From positions 57,182 through 121,181 of the forward strand of contig CAUVEB010000004.1 in NCBI GenBank assembly GCA_963550915.1: 64,000 bases of DNA, written 5' to 3'. Shown piece by piece: positions 17,924 to 26,502 of this stretch. The DNA comes from Caviibacter sp963550915 (GTDB lineage: Bacteria > Fusobacteriota > Fusobacteriia > Fusobacteriales > Leptotrichiaceae). The notes below the pieces were generated by a model that made no database searches, was not told the origin of the DNA, and saw only the letters and a program-made list of their open reading frames with translations. Position 1 is the first letter of the stretch, and every line of letters starts with the position of its first letter. Position numbers and translations under genes: made by a program.

Positions 17924-18448
17924 TTAACCTTGAAATAAAGTCTGAATTGTCGAGTCGTAATCCGAATCAATGAGTGTGACTTGCTCACCGCTTCGTTCAT
18001 ATCCCTCAATGTAAATGCGATTATCTTTTTTCAAACTGTCAATTTTACAGTCAGTGTCATCCAACCTCGATTCTATTGCAGACCCATATTTCTTTATCTC
18101 GTGGAAATGGGCATCAATATATGCGTCCGTCATCGCAAGGCAGATGAACTTAATAGAGGGCAAATATATCTCATCAAAATCCTTTCTCCAATCAAACGGA
18201 ATATAGCAGCCCTCCACAATCAGGTTTTGTTTATTCTCAATTGCGGTCTTTATCATTTCTCGGACAATCGGCCAAAGATAAGTTGTAAGATCATCATCGT
18301 CCTCCGGCGTGAGATTGGTATTCCCGCTGCGGATCAGTCCCATTTTCAGATGATCAATTGACAGATACGGGTAATAGTATTTTTCGAGCATCTTCTGTGC
18401 CAGAAGCGTTTTTCCGGTGTGTGATGCACCTGTTATCAGTATGATCAT
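17924..18448 (-). CDS. P-loop nucleotide kinase-like protein
   Basis: 174 aa, seemingly intact. Walker A GASHTGKTLLAQK (residues about 7-19), YLSIDHLKMGLIRSG after it, LIVEGCYIPFDW and an Asp/Arg-rich lid RLDDTDCKI. It resembles the 2-phosphoglycerate kinase/zeta-like AAA_33 group of small kinases; the substrate is unknown. Its ATG overlaps the ancestral stop of the acetyltransferase pseudogene upstream (ATGA), so the two once formed a cassette. Base composition is foreign. Confidence 0.6.
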   Translation of the reverse strand: MIILITGASHTGKTLLAQKMLEKYYYPYLSIDHLKMGLIRSGNTNLTPEDDDDLTTYLWPIVREMIKTAIENKQNLIVEGCYIPFDWRKDFDEIYLPSIKFICLAMTDAYIDAHFHEIKKYGSAIESRLDDTDCKIDSLKKDNRIYIEGYERSGEQVTLIDSDYDSTIQTLFQG

Positions 18449-18804
18449 AGTTTTGCCTCCAATTCTTCTCTAACCTTTTCCAAATCACTGCACGTTAAGA
18501 TTGGAATAAGACTATTAATTTCTCTGATACTCTTATCCCATCATTTGAAGCGAAGCATCAGATCGATCAATTCTTCATCAAATCGTTTTCTTATGACCTT
18601 TGCTGGATTTCCCGCCACTATAGTATAGGGAGCAACTTTGGTGCCTACAACACTGTTAGATCCAATGATTGCACCGTCCTCGATGTTTACTCCGGGAAGA
18701 ATCACTGCATTCTGCCCAATCCACACATCGTTGCCAATTACAGTATTACCCTTGGCAAATTTATCCCAAAATTTTTTATTGCTTTTATCATCCACTGTCA
18801 ACAC
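18445..18804 (-). pseudogene. Xenobiotic acetyltransferase (Vat/CatB type), 5'-truncated and nonsense-disrupted
   Basis: The left-handed beta-helix hexapeptide repeats are clear: GNTVIGNDVWIGQNAVILPG, EDGAIIGSNSVVGTKV, APYTIVAGNPAKVIRKRF. Family members are about 210 aa; here the N-terminal half is missing. The frame stops at LMLRFK (TGA at 18543) but continues in frame as WDKSIREINSLIPILT to the ancestral stop at 18445, so the TGA replaces a tryptophan codon. Members acetylate streptogramin or chloramphenicol; this copy should be inactive. Confidence 0.75.
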
Positions 18805-18835
18805 TCATTTTAATATATATTATCTTGTCGATCAT

Positions 18836-19117
18836 TTATATTGACCTTATTTTCTCATTTATACTTTCTAAAAAAGCTATAACTACTGCTCCAACAATCG
18901 GTATTCCGTATGAGCTTAATAAAAAACTTAATACCAAAGCTTCTATACCAAGTGATACATCTTTTTGTATAAATGAGCCTATCGCAGCAACTATACACAT
19001 TAACATCAAAAGGTAAAGAATAGTTGTTCCTATGCCGAGTAAGAATGTCAGAAAGGCAGTGAAGATTCTCAGTAGCAAGCTGATAGGAAACAAGATTATT
19101 TTTATTATCCACCTCAT
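18836..19117 (-). CDS. CD1845-type small membrane protein
   Basis: About 93 aa from MRWIIKIILFPISLLLR, with three or four hydrophobic helices and the ending VVIAFLESINEKIRSI. The sequence matches the CD1845 family as I recall it, a cargo-less membrane protein encoded by Tn1549/CTn-type conjugative elements of clostridia. Function unknown. It is the best single marker of the origin of this remnant. Confidence 0.6.
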   Translation of the reverse strand: MRWIIKIILFPISLLLRIFTAFLTFLLGIGTTILYLLMLMCIVAAIGSFIQKDVSLGIEALVLSFLLSSYGIPIVGAVVIAFLESINEKIRSI

Positions 19118-19133
19118 AAAATATCTTCTCTTT

Positions 19134-19394
19134 CTATTCAACCATTTTGAAATACCTCAAGGCATCCATGATAGCTTCCTCTTTTTCCGGTGTGCATTGT
19201 GGAATAACTTGTTTCTTTTTTTTCGATTTATTATAATTCTCCCTCAGTACAATTCCAAACTTCTTTTTAATCTGTGCAATATAGAGTGTCGAAACCTTTA
19301 AATCAAATTTTTCTAATATATATTCCTTAATTTGTGCATAAGACGCTTTACTTTCAGCACTTGTCAAATCAAGCTCATCAAGCTTAATTTCAAC
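19134..19394 (-). pseudogene. Element-derived C-terminal extension of RlmD, out of frame
   Basis: Reading on from rlmD in a shifted frame gives YIDVEIKLDELDLTSAESKA, then SYAQIKEYILEKFDLKVSTL, YIAQIKKKFG and TPEKEEAIMDALRYFKMVE. This block is, to my knowledge, the C-terminal extension of RumA/RlmD-like methyltransferases carried by clostridial integrative elements. Here rlmD stops at LLSKLDVDI and the extension is separated from it by a small deletion. It is probably untranslated, though an internal ATG exists. Confidence 0.65.
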
Positions 19395-19396
19395 AT

Positions 19397-20761
19397 CTAT
19401 ATATCGACATCAAGTTTGGACAATAATGCTACCGTCTCTATATGATGTGTATTAGGAAACATATCTACAGCTGATATTTTTTCAAGCTTATATCCATGTT
19501 CTATAAGGTAATTTAGATCTCTTGCAAAAGTTGAAGGTTCACAAGATATATATACTATCTTTTCTATTTTATTTTTAACGACACTTTCTAACGCCTTTAT
19601 ATCAACACCTTTTCTTGGCGGATCAAATACTATGTGACTTACCTTGTTTTGTTTTATAACTTTCTCTATCTTGTTTTCTACTCTTCCAGTTACAAACTCA
19701 ATATTATTTATCTTATTCTCGCTAGCTGTTCTTTTACCAGCTAAACTTGCATTTTCTATAGTTTCAATGCATATAACTTTTTTTGCATGTTTTGAAAGTA
19801 ACATACCTATAGTACCTGTGCCAGAAAAAGCATCAATTACAACTTTTGTATCAGTTCCTAAATATTCTATAGCTTTATTATATAATTTTTGTACTTGTTT
19901 TACATTTACTTGAAAAAAACTATCTAAATGTATTTTAAAGTTTAAGGAGGTAATATTTTCTTCAATATATTCACTACCGCATATTAAAATATTTTCATCC
20001 CCCAGTATTATATTATCAACTTTATTTTTCACTGATATATATACTGATTTTACTTCATCATAACTATTATAAACTTCTTCTAATATCTTCTTTAATTTTG
20101 AAATTTGACTTTTTTTTGTAACTACTATACATATCATTACATCATTTTTTAAATTATTTCTAATTATTAAATGTTTTAAAAATCCTGTTTTTGTTACATC
20201 GTTATATACAGTAAAATCTTCTTTATTTAATAATTCACAAATAATTTTAGTATATTTAATTGCTATATCAGATTTTAGTATATCATCACTTGCACTAAAT
20301 ACATCATGTGATTTTCTTGAATAAAATCCTGTTTTTATTATACCATTTTGTTTAAAAAATGGTTCTGCAATCTTATTTCTATAATTACTTACATCATCTG
20401 CACTTATTATGCCTTCATATATATTACTAATATCAATTTTTGAAATATTTAAAAACATATTCTCAAGCATTACATTTTTGTATTCTAATTGTTTATCATA
20501 TTTTAACATTCCAAAATCGCAACCATTAAAATCTTCAAATGATATTTTATTACTATTTATTCTATCTTCTGAAGCTTTTAATATTTTTACTATTAATGCT
20601 CTTGCATATGTTTTTTTAGTTGAAATAATCTCAACTAATAGCTCATCACCTATAGCACTCATAGGAACAAAAATTACAAAATTATTATGATAAGCTAGTC
20701 CTTCTCCACCAAAAACTATTTTTTCAATTTTAACTACTATTTGTTCACCTATTTTATACAT
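19397..20761 (-). CDS. rlmD: 23S rRNA (uracil-C5)-methyltransferase, 3' end replaced
   Basis: 454 aa. N-terminal TRAM domain (IEKIVFGGEGLAYHNNFVIF), SAM motif VIDAFSGTGTIGMLLSKHA, FDPPRKGVD and the catalytic/structural YISCEPSTFARDL. The four-cysteine iron-sulfur motif of E. coli RlmD is not present (only FNGCDFGMLKY), as in RlmCD-type enzymes. The last about 15 codons (VDMFPNTHHIETVALLSKLD) come from an integrated element, see 17304-19468. Overlaps the upstream hydrolase gene by 13 nt. Confidence 0.88.
   Translation of the reverse strand: MYKIGEQIVVKIEKIVFGGEGLAYHNNFVIFVPMSAIGDELLVEIISTKKTYARALIVKILKASEDRINSNKISFEDFNGCDFGMLKYDKQLEYKNVMLENMFLNISKIDISNIYEGIISADDVSNYRNKIAEPFFKQNGIIKTGFYSRKSHDVFSASDDILKSDIAIKYTKIICELLNKEDFTVYNDVTKTGFLKHLIIRNNLKNDVMICIVVTKKSQISKLKKILEEVYNSYDEVKSVYISVKNKVDNIILGDENILICGSEYIEENITSLNFKIHLDSFFQVNVKQVQKLYNKAIEYLGTDTKVVIDAFSGTGTIGMLLSKHAKKVICIETIENASLAGKRTASENKINNIEFVTGRVENKIEKVIKQNKVSHIVFDPPRKGVDIKALESVVKNKIEKIVYISCEPSTFARDLNYLIEHGYKLEKISAVDMFPNTHHIETVALLSKLDVDI
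19458..19468. repeat. Putative attachment-site core, rlmD side
   Basis: AACATATCTAC, the partner of 17304-17314, lying in the VDMF codons of the intact rlmD. Everything on its left up to 17304 is foreign. Confidence 0.6.
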
Positions 20762-21927
20762 AAAAACTCCAATGCATTTTTAAGTTGAACTAATATACCT
20801 GTTTTTATAGATAATTCATGTGCTAAAAATTTACTACTATGTAGCTCTTCGTATATATCACTATTTGGATCAGTTGTTCCAAGTCTAAAAAATGAACCCT
20901 TTATTTCTTCTAGGAAAAATCCCATATCTTCAACATCCATTCTTGTTTCTTCAATATTTAATACTTTCTCATTTCCTAAAATATCACAAGAATTTGTTTC
21001 AAGAAACTTAGTCATATCATTATCATTAATAACAGGAGCATAGCTATCTCTTATACTAACATTAAGTTTAGCACCATGACTTTTAACAAAGTCTTTTAGC
21101 TCGTAGTTTATAATATCAACTATATATTTTTTTGTTTCTTTTGTAAGAGTACGTATAGTTCCTGTAAGCGTTGTTTTTTCTGCCACAACATTTTCAGCAA
21201 CTCCACCATTAAATGTTCCTACAGTTATTACCGCACAATCTCTTGCATCTATTTTTCTTGATACTATAGTTTGTAAATAATCAACAACCTTTGTTGCAAT
21301 AACAATACTATCAATACCCTTATATGCAAGTGCTGCATGAGCAGATTTACCGATAATTTCTAAATTAAATACCGCTGATGTTGCATGTAACTTACCATAT
21401 TTTATGCCAATATTTCCTGCTTTTATTTCTGGAGCACAGTGTAATCCAAATATTGCATCTGCCTTATCATCGTTTACACCTTCAAGTAACATTCTTTTTG
21501 CTCCACCTACTGTTTCTTCTGCAGGTTGGAAGAAAAATCTAACTTCTCCACTCCACAAATTCATATTTTCAACAAGGCATTTAACTACTCCAAGTTGAAC
21601 TGCCATATGTATATCATGTCCACAAGCGTGCATAATATTTTCATGTTTTGATTTAAAATCTACATCAGTTTGCTCATTAATAGGAAGTGCATCCATATCT
21701 GCTCTAAAAGCTAATTTTTTACCATTACCATTTTTTATGTACGCAAAAATTCCTGTATCAGCTACTTTTTTGTATTTAACTCCCCATTTATTTAAAAGAT
21801 TTTCAATATATTTTGAAGTTTCATACTCTTGTTCGCTTAATTCAGGATAACTATGTAAATGTTTTCTAATTGATAGAATCTCATTATAATTAGATTCTAC
21901 AATATCAACAATGATTTTATTATTCAT
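20749..21927 (-). CDS. M20 family amidohydrolase/metallopeptidase
   Basis: 392 aa. Metal-binding motifs MHACGHDIHM, FQPAEETVGGAKRML and LHCAPEIKAGNIGIKYG, with RADMDALPI before them. This is the hippurate hydrolase/IAA-amino-acid hydrolase/N-acetyl-diaminopimelate deacetylase subgroup (M20D). The substrate cannot be assigned: no dap genes are adjacent. It precedes rlmD in an overlapping arrangement. Confidence 0.88.
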   Translation of the reverse strand: MNNKIIVDIVESNYNEILSIRKHLHSYPELSEQEYETSKYIENLLNKWGVKYKKVADTGIFAYIKNGNGKKLAFRADMDALPINEQTDVDFKSKHENIMHACGHDIHMAVQLGVVKCLVENMNLWSGEVRFFFQPAEETVGGAKRMLLEGVNDDKADAIFGLHCAPEIKAGNIGIKYGKLHATSAVFNLEIIGKSAHAALAYKGIDSIVIATKVVDYLQTIVSRKIDARDCAVITVGTFNGGVAENVVAEKTTLTGTIRTLTKETKKYIVDIINYELKDFVKSHGAKLNVSIRDSYAPVINDNDMTKFLETNSCDILGNEKVLNIEETRMDVEDMGFFLEEIKGSFFRLGTTDPNSDIYEELHSSKFLAHELSIKTGILVQLKNALEFLCIK

Positions 21928-22018
21928 TAATAAACTCCAATCATTATTATAAATAATTACTTAATTATACAATAATAAAGTAAGAAAAATCAAGTGTTAA
22001 CAACGTCTAACAATTAAT

Positions 22019-22891
22019 TTATAATATATTATAAAGACTATATATCTTCTCACTACTTGCAAGTCCTATTGAATAAGCTGTTGCACTTCCACAAGCTACT
22101 GCAAACTCAAGATTTTCTTTTGCAATAAAACCCGCTACCATTGAGTCTCCTGAACCTATGGAATTGATATATTCACCACTTGGACTTTTTATGTATTTAA
22201 AGCCTTCTTTTGTAATATGAACTGCTCCTTTGCTACCAAGTGAAACTATAATGTTCTTGACGTTTTTATCTAAAAAATATTGGCATATATCATATATTTG
22301 GTCATTATCTTTTATTTTCACATTAAATGCTCTTTCAAGCTCATGTATATTTGGCTTAATTAAGTAGTTGTTGTATATATTCTTAAGCAAAATATCACCA
22401 TTTACATCTAGTATTAGCTTTACATCTTCATCTACTTCTTTTGATAATTCTAAATATATATCATCATTTAGTCCATCTGGTATGCTACCAGACATTACTA
22501 ATATATCACCTTTTTTTAATTTTCTAAGTTTATCTTTTAATTTTTCAATGTCATCATAACTAACATTAATTGGAGTTCCAGATACACAAGTTTCATGTAG
22601 TTTGTCATTAATATTAGTGTTTATTCTATTCATACCACTATTTAAATTTAAAAAATCAGTCTTTATATTCATATTTTCTAAATCATTTTTAATATATTCA
22701 CCTGTAAACCCAGCAATATATCCTAGTGCAATTGATTTTATACCTAGATTATTTAACACAATTGATACATTAATACCTTTACCACCTGCTCTAATATTTG
22801 CGGTGTTAATTTTATTAATCTCACCAATTTCTAATTTATCTAAAAATACATCATAATCAATAGCCGGATTAAGTGTTAATGTGTATATCAT
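22019..22891 (-). CDS. PfkB-family sugar-phosphate kinase (1-phosphofructokinase type)
   Basis: 290 aa. Starts MIYTLTLNPAIDYDVFL, the typical N-terminus of FruK/LacC enzymes, followed by IRAGGKGINVSIVLNNLG, the VMSGSIPDGLND strand and the catalytic anion-hole motif SIGSGDSMVAGF (usual GAGDS here GSGDS). It phosphorylates fructose-1-phosphate or tagatose-6-phosphate. No fructose PTS is adjacent, so the exact substrate is open. Confidence 0.85.
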   Translation of the reverse strand: MIYTLTLNPAIDYDVFLDKLEIGEINKINTANIRAGGKGINVSIVLNNLGIKSIALGYIAGFTGEYIKNDLENMNIKTDFLNLNSGMNRINTNINDKLHETCVSGTPINVSYDDIEKLKDKLRKLKKGDILVMSGSIPDGLNDDIYLELSKEVDEDVKLILDVNGDILLKNIYNNYLIKPNIHELERAFNVKIKDNDQIYDICQYFLDKNVKNIIVSLGSKGAVHITKEGFKYIKSPSGEYINSIGSGDSMVAGFIAKENLEFAVACGSATAYSIGLASSEKIYSLYNIL

Positions 22892-22910
22892 AATTCCTCC
22901 ATATATGAAG

Positions 22911-22934
22911 AAAAGTACACCTTAGTGTACTTAT
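22911..22934 (-). terminator. Terminator-like hairpin
   Basis: AAGTACAC - CTTA - GTGTACTT (22913-22932), a perfect eight-pair stem with TTTTCTTC following on the minus strand. It ends the upstream unit (thiamine/OpuC region and the 147-aa membrane protein). Confidence 0.6.
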
Positions 22935-22937
22935 CCC

Positions 22938-23381
22938 CTATATTATTTCTTCAAAAACATATTTTTTATCTTGTAAATCAAAAGTAAGCACATAATTCTT
23001 ACCTTTTTCAACTTTAACTTTTAAATTTGGTGATTCATAAACTCTGCTAACACGTTTATAAAATATACCTGGTCTTGTAGTTACTGCCTCAACGCTAAGT
23101 TCATGTTCTCCTGGCATAAGATAAATAACTTCACTTAATTTTTCATGTGAACGACAGATGCTATCGCTTTGATAACCTGTGTCTCCATCAACACTGTATA
23201 ATCTAATACTACAGTAAGTAACGTATCTAAAACTAGATTTAATTACTATTTTACTTACATTTTCATGTTCAGATAGCCATTTTTTATCTTTATTTGATCT
23301 GTATGCAAAGTAAGCACCTATACCAAATACATATATTACAGCAATAACAGCTATAATAACTACTAGATTTAATACACCCAT
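22938..23381 (-). CDS. Membrane-anchored protein of unknown function
   Basis: 147 aa. One N-terminal helix (LNLVVIIAVIAVIYVFGIG) is followed by a beta-rich domain: IRLYSVDGDTGYQSDSI, EVIYLMPGEHELSVEA, VKVEKGKNYVLTFDL. The MPGEHELSVEA stretch resembles the carbohydrate/PEGA-like beta sandwich of envelope proteins. I do not recognise a named family. It ends the minus-strand unit that begins at the TPP riboswitch, but is 26 nt after the ATPase gene and may be independent. Confidence 0.6.
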   Translation of the reverse strand: MGVLNLVVIIAVIAVIYVFGIGAYFAYRSNKDKKWLSEHENVSKIVIKSSFRYVTYCSIRLYSVDGDTGYQSDSICRSHEKLSEVIYLMPGEHELSVEAVTTRPGIFYKRVSRVYESPNLKVKVEKGKNYVLTFDLQDKKYVFEEII

Positions 23382-23407
23382 TTTTTTACCTCCAAATTAG
23401 TTATACT

Positions 23408-24142
23408 CTAATACTTTATATCAAGATTCTTTAGTATTTCTTTTTTGATATCTTGTATTTCTTGAGAGTATATATCTTTTTTATTGTTATCCAATTTTAT
23501 AACTTTTACTATTTTACCAGGCTTACCATTTATGATATAGATTACGTCCGATAAGTATATCGCTTCATCTATATCATGTGTTATTATTAGAGTTGTCAAA
23601 TTTAAATTATTTTTTAAATTTAAAAACCAATGGTGCATATTCTTCTTAGTAATAGAATCTAATGCAGAAAATGGTTCATCAAGTAGCATAACCTCTTTTG
23701 AAAACATATAAGTTCTAAGAAGTGCTGCCCTTTGTTTTTGACCCCCTGATAAACTTTTTGGGTACTTGTCTAGTAAATTTTCAAGTCCAAAATCATTAAC
23801 ATATTTTAGCACTTTTTCTTTTTTCTGTCCACTTATTATTTGTGCTAATGCAACATTATCATATATAGTTTTAAAAGGTAAAAGTAGATCTTTTTGTAAC
23901 ATATAGCTAACTTTTGCACATTTATTTGTAATATCTTGTTTATCTTTATCATCGTATAAATAAACATTACCACTACTTGGATTTAGTAAACCTGCTACTA
24001 TGTTAAATAAAGTAGTTTTACCACAACCAGATGGTCCTAGTATACTTACAATTTCATTTTTATTTACTGATATATTTATGTCTTCAATCACTTCTACATC
24101 ACTAAAATTATGTGACACATTTTTTATTTCTAATTTAATCAT
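23408..24142 (-). CDS. ABC ATPase, probable thiamine-precursor (ThiZ) component
   Basis: 244 aa. Walker A GPSGCGKTT, signature LSGGQKQR, Walker B VMLLDEPFSALD, H-loop THDIDEAI. The sequence belongs to the SsuB/TauB/ThiZ group, which partners with NMT1-like binding proteins and one permease. The matching permease and binding protein (ThiX, ThiY) lie upstream, but a complete OpuC-type transporter is inserted between them. Assignment as ThiZ is inferred from this pairing. Confidence 0.75.
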   Translation of the reverse strand: MIKLEIKNVSHNFSDVEVIEDINISVNKNEIVSILGPSGCGKTTLFNIVAGLLNPSSGNVYLYDDKDKQDITNKCAKVSYMLQKDLLLPFKTIYDNVALAQIISGQKKEKVLKYVNDFGLENLLDKYPKSLSGGQKQRAALLRTYMFSKEVMLLDEPFSALDSITKKNMHHWFLNLKNNLNLTTLIITHDIDEAIYLSDVIYIINGKPGKIVKVIKLDNNKKDIYSQEIQDIKKEILKNLDIKY

Positions 24143-24159
24143 TTTTCTCCTATTTAGTC

Positions 24160-24888
24160 TTATTTTATAACTCTAAATAAAAGTGCTTTTACAAATTCAT
24201 TTGCAGGATTATCCCTTATTTCACTAGGAGTTCCATATTGTTGTATCTTGCCGTTATTCATCACTAATACTTTTGTACCTAATTTTAAGGCTTCATTAAT
24301 ATCGTGAGTAACAAACATTATTGTAACACCTGTTTCTTTATGTATTCTAATTATTTCATCTTGCAATGTTGCTCTTGTTATTTCATCAACCGCTCCAAAA
24401 GGTTCATCCATTAAGACTATTTCAGGCTCGCCTGCTAGAGCTCTTGCAATTCCTACTCTTTGTTGCTGACCTCCTGATAGTTGATCTGGATAATTTTTTC
24501 TTAGACTTTCATCAAGTCCTACTATTTTCATCCATTTTTTCACTGCTCTTTCAGTCATATTTTTATCTTTGCTTATAAGGTTGGGAACATAGGCAATATT
24601 TTTTTCAACTGTTAAATGAGGAAAAAGTACACTTCCTTGTATAGCATAACCTATACTTCTTCTAAGCTCAATTATATCTCTTGAATTAGTGCATTCTCCA
24701 CACACAATTATATTACCACTAGTTGGAACTATTAGTTTATTTACCATTTTTAATATAGTAGTTTTACCACAACCAGAAGAACCTATTATTGTAACAAATT
24801 CTCCTTTTTCTATTTCTAAATTAAAGTTTTCTATAATCTTTTTACCATTATAGCTCATACATATATTTTTATACTCTATTGCTTTCAT
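24160..24888 (-). CDS. Osmoprotectant-type ABC ATPase (OpuCA-like)
   Basis: 242 aa. Walker A GSSGCGKTTILKMVN, then IGYAIQGSVLFPHLTVEKN, signature LSGGQQQRVGIARAL, Walker B IVLMDEPFGAVDEITR. This is the glycine betaine/choline/carnitine group, but it lacks the C-terminal CBS domains of long OpuCA proteins. Overlaps the binding-protein gene by four bases (ATGA). Confidence 0.85.
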   Translation of the reverse strand: MKAIEYKNICMSYNGKKIIENFNLEIEKGEFVTIIGSSGCGKTTILKMVNKLIVPTSGNIIVCGECTNSRDIIELRRSIGYAIQGSVLFPHLTVEKNIAYVPNLISKDKNMTERAVKKWMKIVGLDESLRKNYPDQLSGGQQQRVGIARALAGEPEIVLMDEPFGAVDEITRATLQDEIIRIHKETGVTIMFVTHDINEALKLGTKVLVMNNGKIQQYGTPSEIRDNPANEFVKALLFRVIK

Positions 24889-25766
24889 TTTAATAAACCA
24901 CTTTCTATTAAAAATTCCTTTGCAACTTTTTCAGCTAACATAGATTTTGATTCAACCTTGTGATTTAAACTTGCCATTTTTTCATCAGTTAAAATATTTT
25001 CAAGTTTTTTAAATACATGAGCTAATTCTTTATGATTTTCTAATACTTCATTACGTATAACAAAGCCACACATATATGATGGATAAAGATTTTTATCATC
25101 TTCTAATACCACTACATTAGCTTCTGATAATTGACCATCAGTAGTAAATATATTAACAACATCAATCATATTTTGTCTTATTGCATCATATTTTAATCCT
25201 ATATCTAAATCAACTGTCTTTTTAAATTTAATATTATATACATCATTTAATGCCTTATAGCCATCTTCTCTTTCAAAAAAATCATATTCTGCACCAAATG
25301 TTAATTTATCTGCAACTTTTGATAAATCACTATAAGTTTTAAGACTATATTTATCGGCAATTTCTTTTCTAACAGCTATACCATATGTATCATTAAATCC
25401 AAGCATTCCAATCCAAGATAGATCTTTTTTGCTGTATCCTTGCTTTAGCTTATCAAACATGCTTTCATCATATACACTTTTTTCTCCAAGCACTATATTC
25501 CAACCTGTACCTGTATATTCAGGATAAAAATCAAACTCTTTTTTGTCAATTGCCGGTTGTATGTTAGAAGTTCCTCCACCAACACCTTCAGTTAATTTCA
25601 CTTTTAAATCTGTATCTTGTTCTACTAATAATTTTATCATATGACCTAAAATATATTGTTCTGTCATTGGTTTTGTTGCGACTTTTACTACTTTATCATC
25701 ATTACCACAACTTGTTATAGAAAATATCGCTAGTAATGTAATTAGTATATTAAATATTTTTTTCAT
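24885..25766 (-). CDS. Osmoprotectant-type binding lipoprotein (OpuCC/OsmF-like)
   Basis: 293 aa. Lipoprotein signal ending IFSITSCGND. The body has the family segments KPMTEQYILGHMIKLLVEQ and KKEFDFYPEYTGTGW, in which the YPEYTGT motif belongs to quaternary-amine binding proteins. It lies in the middle of a permease-binding protein-ATPase set. Confidence 0.88.
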   Translation of the reverse strand: MKKIFNILITLLAIFSITSCGNDDKVVKVATKPMTEQYILGHMIKLLVEQDTDLKVKLTEGVGGGTSNIQPAIDKKEFDFYPEYTGTGWNIVLGEKSVYDESMFDKLKQGYSKKDLSWIGMLGFNDTYGIAVRKEIADKYSLKTYSDLSKVADKLTFGAEYDFFEREDGYKALNDVYNIKFKKTVDLDIGLKYDAIRQNMIDVVNIFTTDGQLSEANVVVLEDDKNLYPSYMCGFVIRNEVLENHKELAHVFKKLENILTDEKMASLNHKVESKSMLAEKVAKEFLIESGLLK

Positions 25767-25777
25767 AATACCTCTTT

Positions 25778-26413
25778 CTACACTCTATGTTTTTTAATTT
25801 TATTTTCAAAAAGACCGATTAATAGGTCAATAATTATTGCAAGAGTTGCAATTAATAAACTCCCTATTATAGTCATAGCCTTATTATTTGTAGTAATGCC
25901 TCTATATATTGCAACACCTAAACCACCTGCACCAATAAAAGAAGCAATTCCTGCAAGTGCAATGGTCATTACTGCCATATTTCTTACACCTGCGATAATA
26001 ATTGGCATAGCAAGAGGTAATTTTATTTTAAGTAAAACTTGCATTTTTGTACTTCCCATACCAATGGCTGCCTCTACTAATAAAGGGTTAATATTTGTAA
26101 GCCCTGCATGAGTATTTCTAACCATAGGTAGTAGAGCATATATAGTAAGTGCAATTATAGCCGTTTTATTACCTATACCTGTTATAGGTATTAAAAATCC
26201 TAGTAGAGATATAGACGGTATTGTATACACTGAATTTACTATACCTAGTACTACTTTAGTACTTTTCTTAAATTCACTTATCACAAAACCTATTACAAGT
26301 CCAATTACCATAGCTAGTGCTATTGAAATAATTGAAATTTGTATATGCTCTAAAAGAAGTTCTAGAAAAAATTCTTTTCTTGCTATAAATACTTTAAAAA
26401 TTGATGCCAACAT
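25778..26413 (-). CDS. Osmoprotectant-type ABC permease (OpuCB-like)
   Basis: 211 aa, about five helices. Conserved VYTIPSISLLGFLIP, GLTNINPLLVEAAIGMGST and VMTIALAGIASFIGAGGLG. A single permease of this kind forms a homodimer in OpuC/OpuB importers of choline and related amines. First gene of the embedded set, with its own candidate promoter. Confidence 0.88.
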   Translation of the reverse strand: MLASIFKVFIARKEFFLELLLEHIQISIISIALAMVIGLVIGFVISEFKKSTKVVLGIVNSVYTIPSISLLGFLIPITGIGNKTAIIALTIYALLPMVRNTHAGLTNINPLLVEAAIGMGSTKMQVLLKIKLPLAMPIIIAGVRNMAVMTIALAGIASFIGAGGLGVAIYRGITTNNKAMTIIGSLLIATLAIIIDLLIGLFENKIKKHRV

Positions 26414-26455
26414 TATTTTTACTCCTAATTTATTATCACTTTATATTTTTAAGTT

Positions 26456-26484
26456 ATTCTATCATATATTATTTTTTTAGACAA
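26456..26484 (-). promoter_or_regulatory. Candidate promoter of the embedded OpuC-type genes
   Basis: Minus-strand TTGTCT - 17 nt - TAGAAT in the 89-nt gap between thiY and the OpuCB-like gene. If used, the OpuC genes and the ThiZ-like ATPase could be made when the riboswitch is off. Confidence 0.4.
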
Positions 26485-26502
26485 TAAGCAGTTATAATTA
26501 GG

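Larger units (their letters stand above)
17304..19468. mobile_element. Decayed integrative-element remnant inserted in rlmD
   Basis: Boundaries are the 11-bp direct repeats AACATATCTAC (17304-17314 and 19458-19468) within two copies of the rlmD 3' end. The interior is visibly richer in G and C than the surroundings and carries only relics: a winged-helix tail, a small Arg/Cys-rich ORF, an intact P-loop kinase, a truncated acetyltransferase with a nonsense codon, a CD1845-type membrane protein known from clostridial conjugative elements, and a methyltransferase C-terminal extension. No integrase or relaxase gene remains, so it should be immobile. Confidence 0.7.

Noticed and set aside
18855..19112. 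85-codon minus-strand frame overlapping the CD1845-type gene
   Set aside because: Another frame of the same DNA encodes a clean multi-helix protein of a known type; this one is a shadow.
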